A stretch of 54,728 nucleotides of DNA from Tannerella sp. (GTDB lineage Bacteria; Bacteroidota; Bacteroidia; Bacteroidales; Tannerellaceae): the NCBI GenBank assembly GCA_031285685.1, contig JAITVS010000368.1, forward strand, positions 1-54,728, in the 5' to 3' direction. The first letter of the stretch is position 1; the number at the start of each line of letters is the position of its first letter. A program made the position numbers and the translations under genes. Positions 1 through 7,815 of this stretch are shown piece by piece. Below the pieces are notes generated by a model, which searched no databases, was not told where the DNA came from, and saw only the letters and a list, made by a program, of their open reading frames with translations.

Positions 1-114
1 AAATATTCAAAGAGCGATGAAGGTCAGGTCTACACCTGGGCTTCTGGTACATACGATGGGAAAAATCGCCATCGCATTCATTTATCTAATTTTTTAAATA
101 CTGATTCGCATTAA
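1..114 (+). CDS. C-terminal fragment of an unidentified protein
   Basis: An open frame enters the window at base 1 and runs for 37 codons to a TAA at 112-114. The visible tail is polar and rich in Gly, Ser, Tyr and His, ending in Thr-Asp-Ser-His, with no hydrophobic segment. Its body lies outside the window, so no function can be given. It is plausible as the end of a real gene because the next plus-strand gene starts only at 1148 and nothing else accounts for the frame. It overlaps by 29 bases a possible small minus-strand gene (86-211), so at most one of the two may be real. Confidence 0.4.
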   Translation, partial: KYSKSDEGQVYTWASGTYDGKNRHRIHLSNFLNTDSH

Positions 115-211
115 TAATAAAAATCGCAACAACAGATGCTGCTATGATATTTTTAATTAATCGTGAAAAATAGTTGACATCGTTTTTTCTGGGATTATTA
201 TTTTTATTCAT
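86..211 (-). CDS. possible 41-residue single-span membrane protein
   Basis: A short minus-strand frame starts at ATG 211 and ends at TAG 86. It encodes an Asn/Lys/Arg-rich head of about 20 residues followed by one hydrophobic stretch (roughly residues 21-35, Ile-Ile-Ala-Ala-Ser-Val-Val-Ala-Ile-Phe-Ile-Ile) and a short polar tail. This positive-inside layout is typical of small single-pass proteins. It lies 114 bases downstream of the glycosyltransferase gene on the same strand. No clear promoter or ribosome binding site precedes it, and AT-rich spacers readily produce such frames by chance. No family is recognised. Confidence 0.25.
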   Translation of the reverse strand: MNKNNNPRKNDVNYFSRLIKNIIAASVVAIFIINANQYLKN

Positions 212-325
212 AAATTCTATATTTAAAAATTAAGATAGTGTGAAACGCCCTACCCATTGAATAATGACTGTTGATTCATCTGTTTATGGCGTAAATACTA
301 ATATTCATGCTTTGTTTTATGTGTA

Positions 326-1039
326 TTATTTTATGAATCTGTATTTTACAAGTGTCCAAAGTGCCTCTACTCCATCTTTCATCCGGATTTTTTTCCCTTC
401 ACTGATAGTGCGGGGATAGAACTGAACAGGTACTTCTTTGATTTTTATTCCTCGTTTGGCTATTTTTGCAGTTACTTCAGGACAAAACTCAAATTTTTTG
501 CATTGCAGGGGGATTGATTTCAGAAATTCCGTACGAAACATTTTGTAACATGCGGCCTCGTCTGTAAGATTCTGACGGTATAGAATATTTGCCGTCAATG
601 TAACGATTTTTCCACCAAGATAGAACCATAGATTTAAATGATTGCTTTTGTCAGCCAGAAACCGAGATCCGTAAATAACCGAGTAATCGTTATCAATCAT
701 TTCTTGTAGAAGTTTGTTATAATCTGATGGCTCACATTCCAAGTCTCCGTCCTGAATGATAACAAAATCTCCGGAAATATACTTTATTCCAGTCCGAACT
801 GCGGAGCCTTTTCCTTTGTTGGTCTTATGACTCAGGAATTTTATATTTTCACCAGTATATGATTTCAGAAAAGTGTTGATAAGTGTTTGTGTATTGTCAC
901 TAGACCCGTCATCAATAATTATCACTTCTTTCCTGATGTCATTTATGAGATTTACATTTAGTACTTTGTCTAACAAAATAAGAATGGTATCCTCTTCATT
1001 GTAGGAAGGTATAATGATGGATAAAGTTGATAGGCTCAT
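326..1039 (-). CDS. family 2 glycosyltransferase (dolichyl-phosphate mannosyltransferase-like)
   Basis: This 237-residue protein probably transfers a sugar from a nucleotide donor to a lipid or glycan acceptor at the cytoplasmic membrane face. The GT-A fold signatures are in order: an Ile-Ile-Ile-Pro-Ser-Tyr-Asn-Glu-Glu start near residue 8, a Val-Ile-Ile-Ile-Asp-Asp-Gly-Ser-Ser-Asp donor site near 40, and a Gln-Asp-Gly-Asp-Leu-Glu metal-binding DxD-type motif near 95. There are no obvious C-terminal membrane spans, so it resembles the short DPM1-like group. The start at 1039 is preferred over 1090 because a full promoter (-7 box 1061-1068, -33 box 1088-1091) lies between the two. Acceptor and pathway are unknown. 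Confidence 0.85.
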   Translation of the reverse strand: MSLSTLSIIIPSYNEEDTILILLDKVLNVNLINDIRKEVIIIDDGSSDNTQTLINTFLKSYTGENIKFLSHKTNKGKGSAVRTGIKYISGDFVIIQDGDLECEPSDYNKLLQEMIDNDYSVIYGSRFLADKSNHLNLWFYLGGKIVTLTANILYRQNLTDEAACYKMFRTEFLKSIPLQCKKFEFCPEVTAKIAKRGIKIKEVPVQFYPRTISEGKKIRMKDGVEALWTLVKYRFIK

Positions 1040-1060
1040 TCCGGCATTTAATTTGATGTG

Positions 1061-1091
1061 CAAAGATAACATAAAGAGTTTGATACGCAAA
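1061..1091 (-). promoter_or_regulatory. promoter of the glycosyltransferase gene
   Basis: On the minus strand the -7 box TATCTTTG (1061-1068) matches TAnnTTTG, and a -33 TTTG (1088-1091) sits exactly 19 bases away. Transcription would start near 1055, giving a leader of about 15 bases before ATG 1039. Confidence 0.7.
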
Positions 1092-1119
1092 ATTTCGTAT
1101 TCGTTTCATAATTATTGAT

Positions 1120-1127
1120 TACTTTTG
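1120..1127 (+). promoter_or_regulatory. promoter -7 box of the nhaC operon
   Basis: TACTTTTG matches the Bacteroidetes -7 consensus. Transcription would begin near 1134, about 15 bases before ATG 1148. The -33 box is weak. It is back-to-back with the minus-strand promoter at 1061-1091. Confidence 0.6.
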
Positions 1128-1147
1128 TACGTCAATATCTTAAAGAA

Positions 1148-2593
1148 ATGGAAGATACCCCAAAAAAGACGCCTTCACCTTTGCTTTCGCTGGTACCTAT
1201 TCTGGTATTGGTCGGTTTGTTGTTTCTGGTTGTAAAAATATTCGGCAGCGATACTTTAAATGGAGCAAGTCAGGTGGTATTGTTGATATCAACTGCTGTA
1301 TGCGCATTTCTTTCAATGGTTTTTTGTGGTATGAGATGGAAGGGTATTGAGCATGCGATTATCAATAATATTACAAATGTAGCATCGGCTTTACTTATAT
1401 TGCTTCTGATAGGCGCCTTATCAGGTACATGGATGGTCAGTGGCATTATTCCTACGCTTATCTATTACGGAATGAAGATTATCAGTCCTGATTTTTATCT
1501 GGCTTCAACTTGTATTATATGTGCCGTTGTTTCGGTGATGACCGGTAGTTCATGGACTACTGTTGCAACGATCGGTATTGCTTTATCGGGTATAGGCCTG
1601 GCCCAGGGATTCTCTCCGGGATGGATTGGAGGAGCCATCATTTCGGGAGCCTATTTCGGAGATAAAGTGTCTCCGTTGTCGGATACGACTGTTCTTGCTT
1701 CTGCCATTACTGATACTCCGTTATTTGTACATATTCGTTATCTGATGATCACAACCGTTCCTTCAATGGCCATTGCCCTGATTATTTATCTGATTGCCGG
1801 TTTTTCGCATGATATGACTTCGACTGAAGGGGTTACTGTATTTTCCGAAACACTGAAAAATACGTTTACCATATCTCCGTGGTTACTGGTTGTTCCTGTG
1901 ATTATGCTGGTGATGATAGTGAAAAGGGTTCCGTCTCTTATCACCTTGTTTATATCATTTATTCTGGCAGGTGTTTTATCTCTGTTTTTTCAACCGCAAT
2001 TGTTGAATGAGATTGCCGGTACCGGAGTCTCCGGTGCACAGGCTCAGGTAAAAGGTCTGCTGATGTCGATCTATGGAAGTACGCAACTCGAAACCGGCCA
2101 TGCGGCATTAAATGATCTTGTTTCTACACGTGGCATGGCAGGTATGATGAATACGATATGGTTGATTATCTGTGCGATGTGCTTTGGCGGAGCCATGACT
2201 GCAACCGGAATGTTGGGCAGTATTATTTCCGTATTCCTCCGTTTTATGAAAAATACGGTAGGACTCGTTTCTTCTACGGTTTTTTCCGGATTGTTTTTTA
2301 ATGTGTGTACAGGAGACCAGTATTTATCCATCATACTCACCGGTGATATGTATAAAAATATTTACCGTGAGAAGGGCTACGAAAACCGGTTATTAAGCCG
2401 GGCGACGGAAGATGGGGCGACGGTGACTTCTCCCCTTATTCCGTGGAATACATGCGGTATGACGCAAGCTACGGTACTTGGTATTTCCACATTGACCTAT
2501 CTGCCGTATAGTTTTTTCAATCTGATCAGTCCTTTGGTGAGTATTATGATTGCAGCTACGGGATATAAGATCAGAAAAATAATTAAAACGTAA
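1148..2593 (+). CDS. nhaC: NhaC-family Na+/H+ antiporter
   Basis: A 481-residue inner membrane protein of the NhaC family, exchanging sodium for protons, possibly coupled to an organic acid in some members. It has about 11-12 hydrophobic spans and the family's Gly/Ser-rich conserved blocks, such as Thr-Gly-Ser-Ser-Trp-Thr-Thr near residue 135, Gly-Asp-Lys-Val-Ser-Pro-Leu-Ser-Asp-Thr near 175 and Gly-Ala-Thr-Val-Thr-Ser-Pro-Leu-Ile-Pro-Trp-Asn-Thr-Cys-Gly near 425. The start is ATG 1148, because an upstream TTG start at 1115 would lie at the -7 box. Four bases separate it from the symporter gene, so the two are probably cotranscribed and may cooperate through the sodium gradient. The exact transported ion is inferred from the family. 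Confidence 0.85.
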   Translation: MEDTPKKTPSPLLSLVPILVLVGLLFLVVKIFGSDTLNGASQVVLLISTAVCAFLSMVFCGMRWKGIEHAIINNITNVASALLILLLIGALSGTWMVSGIIPTLIYYGMKIISPDFYLASTCIICAVVSVMTGSSWTTVATIGIALSGIGLAQGFSPGWIGGAIISGAYFGDKVSPLSDTTVLASAITDTPLFVHIRYLMITTVPSMAIALIIYLIAGFSHDMTSTEGVTVFSETLKNTFTISPWLLVVPVIMLVMIVKRVPSLITLFISFILAGVLSLFFQPQLLNEIAGTGVSGAQAQVKGLLMSIYGSTQLETGHAALNDLVSTRGMAGMMNTIWLIICAMCFGGAMTATGMLGSIISVFLRFMKNTVGLVSSTVFSGLFFNVCTGDQYLSIILTGDMYKNIYREKGYENRLLSRATEDGATVTSPLIPWNTCGMTQATVLGISTLTYLPYSFFNLISPLVSIMIAATGYKIRKIIKT

Positions 2594-2597
2594 AGAT

Positions 2598-3761
2598 ATG
2601 GCAGGGAAGTTTCGGGTATCATTATTGGGATGGGTTGCTATCGCTATTGCGGGTGGAATATTACTCGGACAAATAGTACCGGCGGGTATCGCCCGTATCT
2701 TTGTGACCTTTAATTCCCTTTTCGGGAATTTCTTATCATTTTCCATTCCTTTGATTATTCTGGGATTGGTGGCTCCGGCAATCGGTGAGTTGGGTAAAGG
2801 TGCAGGCCGTCTGCTTGTTATTACGGCTTTGATTGCTTATGGCTCTACTATTTTCTCCGGGTTTTTTACCTACTTTTCCGGTTCGGCTGTTTTTCCGCAT
2901 ATCCTGACTAAAAATGTAGAATTGACGGCATTGGAAAATCCGGAAGATTTTATGCTGGCGCCTTATTTTACGGTTGCGATGCCACCGTTGATGGATGTTA
3001 TGACATCGTTGTTGCTGGCGTTTGTGATCGGTCTTGGTCTTTCATCCATCAAAGGAACAACTCTACAGGCATGTTTTGCGGATTTCCGTGACATCATCAT
3101 GAAACTGATCAAATCGGTCATTGTTCCTTTACTGCCGCTTCATATCTTCGGTATCTTTTTAAATATTACAGTTAGCGGACAAGTCGCCGTCATTATTTTG
3201 ATGTTTCTGAAAGTGATCGTTTTTATTTTTATATTGCATGTTATTTTACTGTTACTACAGTTTATTATTGCCGGAGCGATTGCTAAAAAAAATCCGTTTG
3301 TGATGCTGAGGAACATGTTGCCGGCTTATCTTACGGCTTTGGGTACACAATCGTCCGCCGCAACGATTCCCGTAACGTTAAGGCAGGTTCTGAAAAACGG
3401 AGTGCGTGAAAACATTGCTGTTTTTACGGTTCCGCTTTGTGCCACAATCCATCTGGCCGGCAGTACGATGAAAATTGTAGCCTGTGCCATGGCTATTATG
3501 TTTATGGCCGGTGAACCTGTGACACTGTCTCAATACGGAGGTTTTATCCTTATGCTGGGTATTACGATGGTTGCAGCCCCGGGTGTTCCCGGAGGCGCTA
3601 TTATGGCAGCATTGGGCTTACTCGGGAGCATGCTTGGTTTTAGTGAAACATTACAGGCGCTGATGATTGCCCTTTATATAGCAATGGACAGTTTCGGAAC
3701 AGCATGTAACGTGACGGGCGACGGAGCGATTGCTGTGGTGGTGGACCGGATTGCGAAATAA
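2598..3761 (+). CDS. dicarboxylate/amino acid:cation symporter (DAACS family)
   Basis: A 387-residue membrane protein that resembles the sodium- or proton-coupled glutamate/serine/dicarboxylate carriers (GltP, GltT, SstT). Eight or so hydrophobic segments are visible. The re-entrant loop HP1 contains Gly-Thr-Gln-Ser-Ser-Ala-Ala-Thr-Ile-Pro near residue 250, matching the family's serine-rich motif. The HP2/TM8 region carries Ala-Ala-Pro-Gly-Val-Pro-Gly-Gly near 335 and a final Asp-Ser-Phe-Gly-Thr-Ala-Cys-Asn-Val-Thr-Gly-Asp-Gly block whose Asp and Asn normally bind substrate and cation. Substrate cannot be read from sequence. It follows nhaC by 4 bases and converges with folE, the two genes ending 7 bases apart. 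Confidence 0.8.
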   Translation: MAGKFRVSLLGWVAIAIAGGILLGQIVPAGIARIFVTFNSLFGNFLSFSIPLIILGLVAPAIGELGKGAGRLLVITALIAYGSTIFSGFFTYFSGSAVFPHILTKNVELTALENPEDFMLAPYFTVAMPPLMDVMTSLLLAFVIGLGLSSIKGTTLQACFADFRDIIMKLIKSVIVPLLPLHIFGIFLNITVSGQVAVIILMFLKVIVFIFILHVILLLLQFIIAGAIAKKNPFVMLRNMLPAYLTALGTQSSAATIPVTLRQVLKNGVRENIAVFTVPLCATIHLAGSTMKIVACAMAIMFMAGEPVTLSQYGGFILMLGITMVAAPGVPGGAIMAALGLLGSMLGFSETLQALMIALYIAMDSFGTACNVTGDGAIAVVVDRIAK

Positions 3762-3768
3762 TTTTTTT

Positions 3769-4350
3769 TTACTTTTTGATCAGATTCATAAATTCCTCAC
3801 GGGTTCTTGCCTGCTGGAATGAACCGGTGAAATCCGATGTGGTGGTAAGGGAATTTTGTTTTTCAACTCCACGCATTTGCATACACATGTGTTGCGCCTC
3901 AACGACGACCATGACTCCCAGTGGGTTGAGAGTCTGCTGGATGCATTCTTTTATCTGGAGAGTCATTCGTTCCTGGATCTGCAGACGTCGTGCGAAGATA
4001 TCCACTATTCGTGGTATTTTGCTTAATCCGGTGATATATTTACGTGGTATGTAAGCGATGTGCACTTTACCGAAAAACGGTAACATGTGATGTTCGCAAA
4101 GTGAAAAAAAGTCAATGTCTTTGACGATAACCATCTGTTTGTAATCTTCTTCGAGAAACATGGCCGATTTAAGCACTTCTACCGGATCTTTTTCATATCC
4201 CTGCAACATGAATTGCATGGCTTTTGCCACTCGTTCCGGAGATTTTTTTAACCCTTCACGTTCCGGATTTTCTCCCAATAGCCGGATGATTTCTTTGTAA
4301 TGTCCGGATAGCGCTTGTGTAATTTCTGAAGATTCGTGTTGAGATTTCAT
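3769..4350 (-). CDS. folE: GTP cyclohydrolase I
   Basis: Converts GTP to 7,8-dihydroneopterin triphosphate, the entry step of folate (and possibly queuosine-related pterin) synthesis in the cytoplasm. At 193 residues it is a type I (FolE) enzyme of usual length. Zinc ligands are visible as Cys85 and His88 in [10 protein letters not shown] and Cys156 in Gln-His-Met-Cys-Met-Gln-Met-Arg-Gly. The GTP-binding Gly-Leu-Ser-Lys-Ile-Pro-Arg stretch (about 108-114) and a C-terminal Arg/Phe-rich strand are present. It sits 9 bases downstream of the SPOR-domain gene on the same strand and is probably cotranscribed with it. Confidence 0.95.
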   Translation of the reverse strand: MKSQHESSEITQALSGHYKEIIRLLGENPEREGLKKSPERVAKAMQFMLQGYEKDPVEVLKSAMFLEEDYKQMVIVKDIDFFSLCEHHMLPFFGKVHIAYIPRKYITGLSKIPRIVDIFARRLQIQERMTLQIKECIQQTLNPLGVMVVVEAQHMCMQMRGVEKQNSLTTTSDFTGSFQQARTREEFMNLIKK

Positions 4351-4359
4351 TCTTAATTT

Positions 4360-4860
4360 TTAGTCCAATGGCAGACGAATATCATCTTCTATAATGTAGA
4401 TTTCATTTTTTTTCTGTGGAAATTTGTTGCGTAATTCGCGAAGCATAAACGATGCCTCTTCAAAAGAGCGGTAATTGCCTACATGAAGTTTCCAGAAAGG
4501 AGCATTATAGGTAACATAGGCGTCAATACCGGAATAAAGTTCTTTTATTTTCGATTGCAATGAAAATGCTTCATCTTTTGAAGTGCGTTGATTATTACCG
4601 GAATAAACCTGAATGCGGTACCCTTTTGTGACGAGGTAAGTTTTTCCGTTTACCACATCTATGTTTTCGCTGTCTATACGAGTTCCGACAAGTCGCTTTA
4701 ATGCATCCGACTGATGCACTACGACGATTCCTTCGCCGGAATTCGGCTGTTTTTCAAATGAGTCGAATATGGAAAACTGCGGAGACTGGGCAAATATTGT
4801 GCTATGTCCGCCTGTAGTTATTATGAAGGTAAGAACTGCGAAAATAAGACTGCGTTTCAT
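4360..4860 (-). CDS. exported SPOR-domain protein
   Basis: A 166-residue secreted or periplasmic protein with an N-terminal signal peptide (Lys-Arg then about 18 hydrophobic residues, probable cleavage after Phe-Ala-Gln near 25). Its C-terminal half is a SPOR domain: Tyr-Arg-Ile-Gln-Val-Tyr-Ser-Gly near 90, then two beta-alpha-beta units ending in Trp-Lys-Leu-His-Val-Gly-Asn-Tyr-Arg. SPOR domains bind septal peptidoglycan lacking stem peptides, so a cell-wall role is likely. The start at 4860 is chosen because the longer frame begins inside the terminator stem at 4892-4933 and lacks a signal peptide. No promoter is clear between that terminator and the gene, so read-through from tpiA is possible. 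Confidence 0.8.
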   Translation of the reverse strand: MKRSLIFAVLTFIITTGGHSTIFAQSPQFSIFDSFEKQPNSGEGIVVVHQSDALKRLVGTRIDSENIDVVNGKTYLVTKGYRIQVYSGNNQRTSKDEAFSLQSKIKELYSGIDAYVTYNAPFWKLHVGNYRSFEEASFMLRELRNKFPQKKNEIYIIEDDIRLPLD

Positions 4861-4891
4861 AAATGTATAATTGGAATCCATTATTATCGGT

Positions 4892-4933
4892 AAAAACGTC
4901 ATGCCGGAAAAGTCTTTCCGGCATGACGTTTTT
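4892..4933. terminator. bidirectional intrinsic terminator after tpiA
   Basis: A perfect 19-base inverted repeat (4892-4910 with 4915-4933, 4-base loop) has a GC-rich centre flanked by A-runs and T-runs, so it can work on either strand. On the minus strand it lies directly after the tpiA stop. Confidence 0.85.
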
Positions 4934-4937
4934 TCTA

Positions 4938-5699
4938 TTAATCGTTAAACGCCTCAATGATAGGCATGAATTTATCTACTTCCAATGAAGCGCCGCCAAT
5001 AAGTCCGCCGTCTACGTCAGGGTTGGAAAATAGTTCTTTTGCATTGTCGGCATTACAGCTTCCTCCGTAAAGGATGGAGGTATTATTTGCTACGCCCTCA
5101 CCATATTTGCCTGCAATTGTTTTACGTATATGTGCATGTATTTCCTGAGCCTGAGCTGCTGTTGCGGTTTTACCCGTTCCGATAGCCCATACCGGTTCGT
5201 AAGCCAGAACAAGTTTACCGAAGTCTTCTTCCGAAAGATCAAATAATGATTTTTTTATTTGCTCGTCAACAACCTCGAAATGTTTGCCGGCTTCACGTTC
5301 TTCCAGCACTTCTCCGATGCAGAAAATAGGAGTCAGCTGGTTGGCCAGAGCGAGTTTTACTTTTTCGTTTAGTATTTCCGGCGTTTCATGATAATAAGCG
5401 CGACGTTCGGAGTGCCCCAGGATAACATATTTTGCTCCTGTAGATGCTATCATGGCAGCTGATACTTCGCCCGTATATGCACCTTTTTCTTTATCCGCAC
5501 AATTTTCCGCAGCTACCCCTATTTTTGTGGTATCGATAGTTGCTACTATGCTGGCGAGGTGAGTGAATGGGGTGCCTATAACGACATCACAGTTTGTGTT
5601 TTTGCCTTTCAGGGCGTCGTTTAATCCTTTGGCAAGAGCCAATCCTTCAGGAAGAGTCGTATTCATCTTCCAATTTCCTGCTACAATGTTTTTTCTCAT
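4938..5699 (-). CDS. tpiA: triosephosphate isomerase
   Basis: Interconverts dihydroxyacetone phosphate and glyceraldehyde 3-phosphate in glycolysis. The 253-residue length is standard. All catalytic residues are visible: Lys11 in Asn-Trp-Lys-Met-Asn, His96 in Ile-Leu-Gly-His-Ser-Glu-Arg-Arg, and Glu167 in [11 protein letters not shown]. The phosphate-binding Tyr-Gly-Gly-Ser-Cys loop follows near 210. The start at 5699 gives the canonical [11 protein letters not shown] beginning; a 42-codon upstream extension overlaps the preceding gene and is not homologous. It is the last gene of the DUF1599 - DoxX-like - tpiA operon and is followed by the strong terminator at 4892-4933. Confidence 0.97.
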   Translation of the reverse strand: MRKNIVAGNWKMNTTLPEGLALAKGLNDALKGKNTNCDVVIGTPFTHLASIVATIDTTKIGVAAENCADKEKGAYTGEVSAAMIASTGAKYVILGHSERRAYYHETPEILNEKVKLALANQLTPIFCIGEVLEEREAGKHFEVVDEQIKKSLFDLSEEDFGKLVLAYEPVWAIGTGKTATAAQAQEIHAHIRKTIAGKYGEGVANNTSILYGGSCNADNAKELFSNPDVDGGLIGGASLEVDKFMPIIEAFND

Positions 5700-5716
5700 T
5701 TTCTTACTATTTATTT

Positions 5717-6994
5717 TTAGACTGATAATACTTCTTTTGATTTGCTTTTTCTTCTGTTCCGGAAATAGTCGTAGATCCAAACGAGCAACAAAGGTAATGT
5801 AAAACAGCATACGATGAATGCCCACGGGCTTTTTTCTTCATTCCTTTTTTCATCCGACGGATTCACAAGTTCTTCTATGATGCTTCCGGCCGTATCTTCG
5901 GAAGGAATATCGTTATGATTCCATTTATTAAGAATCGTCCCCGATTTCAGCAAGACAAGCCCCGGATTTGCACGTATGATGGTTTTAAGCGTCACATCAT
6001 CGGCTGTAAGGAACGGATATTCCGCACCGGTATTATTGACCCATATGGTTATACCTTCTTTTGTGGAACTTGTTACACAATAGAATAGTATACCGTGCTC
6101 AACAGCGTAGTCGTAGATATTATTTATTTCATCGATATTTTTATCGCTTGCTTTTTCAAGTTTCGGAGAAATAAGAAGGAATACACCTCCTTCGGTTGCC
6201 AATATATCTTCAGCGATGTTATCTTCATTTGCATCGTATAATTCGAATGACGTGATCGGCGGAACATATCCGGGTTTGATTAATTTTGCTTCCACGAATG
6301 TCCATGAAGGATCTCCGGCAGGTGCGGTTTCGGGGGTAAAGGCTTCTTTTTTTCCGTCTTTTTCATAGATGAACTGATATTCGTCCTGAGGCGCATCTTC
6401 CGGAAAAGACATCAATTGAGGAATATTGGCTCCGATTTTATAGGGTCGGAAGTCCATGACCGGTAAATGATAATAATTATAATATGAAAATCCTGCTGAA
6501 AACAGATATCCGAAAAGCAGGACAAACCAGTATACTTTGTGCGTGTATACCGGAGTCATTTTTTTGTGATAGATAAATGTCACGATTGAAGCCGGCAAGA
6601 GAACGAGGGCATTTTTTAAAAATGTCTGCCAGTTTGATATGATGATTGCTTCTCCGAAACATCCGCAGTCATGCACAGGATTAAAAATGGCAAGATATAG
6701 AGTCAGCAGCGTCATAAAGGTCATGAAAGCAAGCATACAGATGGTTGTAAACTTACGGTAAACGGCCATCAGTATGCATAATCCGAGAAGATATTCCACG
6801 GCAGACAGGTTAATTGACGTGAATAAGGCGATGGGATTAAGAGCTGAAAGTCCGAATGCCCCGAAATAATCTTCCATTTTTATAGCACCGCCTACCGGGT
6901 CAATGGCTTTGACCGTACCCGAAAACAGGAATGTTATTCCGAGTATGATACGGCATATTTCGGTAATAATTTTTCGATAGTCTATAGATCTCAT
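5717..6994 (-). CDS. DoxX/MauE-like membrane protein with thioredoxin-like C-terminal half
   Basis: A 425-residue membrane protein recognised as the Bacteroidales family often labelled BT_3928. The first 165 residues form a four-helix DoxX/MauE-like module, with [12 protein letters not shown] near 25 and a redox-suggestive Cys-Gly-Cys-Phe-Gly motif near 110. A further transmembrane segment precedes a soluble region of about 210 residues that looks thioredoxin-like in outline (Gly-Val-Phe-Leu-Leu-Ile-Ser-Pro near 270, [10 protein letters not shown] near 345) but without a CxxC. A last hydrophobic segment is followed by a basic tail. A membrane redox role is inferred, not shown. It is 17 bases upstream of tpiA. 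Confidence 0.7.
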   Translation of the reverse strand: MRSIDYRKIITEICRIILGITFLFSGTVKAIDPVGGAIKMEDYFGAFGLSALNPIALFTSINLSAVEYLLGLCILMAVYRKFTTICMLAFMTFMTLLTLYLAIFNPVHDCGCFGEAIIISNWQTFLKNALVLLPASIVTFIYHKKMTPVYTHKVYWFVLLFGYLFSAGFSYYNYYHLPVMDFRPYKIGANIPQLMSFPEDAPQDEYQFIYEKDGKKEAFTPETAPAGDPSWTFVEAKLIKPGYVPPITSFELYDANEDNIAEDILATEGGVFLLISPKLEKASDKNIDEINNIYDYAVEHGILFYCVTSSTKEGITIWVNNTGAEYPFLTADDVTLKTIIRANPGLVLLKSGTILNKWNHNDIPSEDTAGSIIEELVNPSDEKRNEEKSPWAFIVCCFTLPLLLVWIYDYFRNRRKSKSKEVLSV

Positions 6995-7056
6995 GAAGTA
7001 TTGTGTGCTGTTTATTTAATAACTGATTTTATATCAAAATATTATATCTGTTTGTT

Positions 7057-7596
7057 CTATTCGCAGGTCAGTTTTATCAGTCCGAATAAAGCATAATTGA
7101 TAATATCCTGATAATTTGCATCAATACCTTCGGAAACAGATACTTTGCCGTCGTTGTTTTCAATTTCTTTGATACGGTTTAATTTTGTCAGTATCAGGTC
7201 GGTATACGAACTTATGCGCATCAGGCGCCATGCTTCGTCGTAATCATGATTTTTCGCATACATGAGTTCCTTCGTTTCCGTTATGTGCTTGTCGTACAGT
7301 TCAAGCGCTTTTTCGTATGTAATGTCGACATTGTCCGAAAAACCTAATTCCAATTGTATGAGCCCTATGGTCCCATAATTAACGATACCGATAAACTCCG
7401 GTTTTATTCCTTCATTTATTTTACTTTCCTTTTTGATTTCAAGACTTCGTATACGTTTGGCTTTGATCAGTATCTGGTCGGTGATCGATTCGGGGCGCAT
7501 GATACGCCATGAAGAACCGTAATCTTTCAGTTTTTTTTCATATATCTCGCGACATAGCTTAATAACTGTTTCGAACTGCTCTTTTGTCTCTGCCAT
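7057..7596 (-). CDS. DUF1599 protein with two tandem repeats
   Basis: A 179-residue cytoplasmic protein made of two copies of the same roughly 65-residue unit (about 8-83 and 99-176). Each has a (Lys/His)-Asp-Tyr-x-x-x-Trp-Arg-Ile/Leu-Met-Arg block, an Asp-x-Ile-Leu-x-Lys-x-x-Arg-Ile helix and an (Asp/Gly)-Ile-x-Asn-Tyr-x-x-x-Gly-Leu-Ile end, which defines DUF1599. The function is unknown. The first repeat has Tyr-Gly-Ser-Ser-Trp where the second has Tyr-Asp-Glu-Ala-Trp. The start at 7596 is required because a complete promoter (7619-7649) lies within the longer frame. It heads the operon leading to tpiA. Confidence 0.85.
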   Translation of the reverse strand: MAETKEQFETVIKLCREIYEKKLKDYGSSWRIMRPESITDQILIKAKRIRSLEIKKESKINEGIKPEFIGIVNYGTIGLIQLELGFSDNVDITYEKALELYDKHITETKELMYAKNHDYDEAWRLMRISSYTDLILTKLNRIKEIENNDGKVSVSEGIDANYQDIINYALFGLIKLTCE

Positions 7597-7618
7597 GATT
7601 CTTTTTTTTATATTGATG

Positions 7619-7649
7619 CAAAGATAGCGAAAGTTGAGAGCAATACAAA
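7619..7649 (-). promoter_or_regulatory. promoter of the DUF1599-tpiA operon
   Basis: On the minus strand, -33 TTTG (7646-7649) and -7 TATCTTTG (7619-7626) are separated by exactly 19 bases. The spacer begins TATTGCTCTCAACTT, which is identical to the spacer of the fabI promoter. Confidence 0.8.
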
Positions 7650-7747
7650 AATTTATTTTTTCATTGCCGAACGAAGCTATCTTCATGTTTTGAGTAAAGA
7701 TAGTACAAGCCGGGAAAAATGCAAAAACAAATTTATCCTATAAAGTA

Positions 7748-7785
7748 AAAAGCGTAATCTCTCAATTATTAAAGATTACGCTTTT
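7748..7785 (-). terminator. intrinsic terminator after the LysM/M23 peptidase gene
   Basis: A 13-base perfect stem (7748-7760 with 7773-7785) and 12-base loop are followed on the minus strand by a T-run. It lies 30 bases past the stop at 7816. Confidence 0.75.
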
Positions 7786-7815
7786 GCCATGAAAAAGTTA
7801 TTTATTTTGTGTTGA

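Noticed and set aside
2393..2746. 117-codon minus-strand frame across the nhaC/symporter junction
   Set aside because: It overlaps two recognisable membrane protein genes, and its translation lacks any coherent pattern.
5700..5825. 42-codon N-terminal extension of tpiA
   Set aside because: It overlaps the preceding gene's 3' end, and the enzyme starts canonically at 5699.
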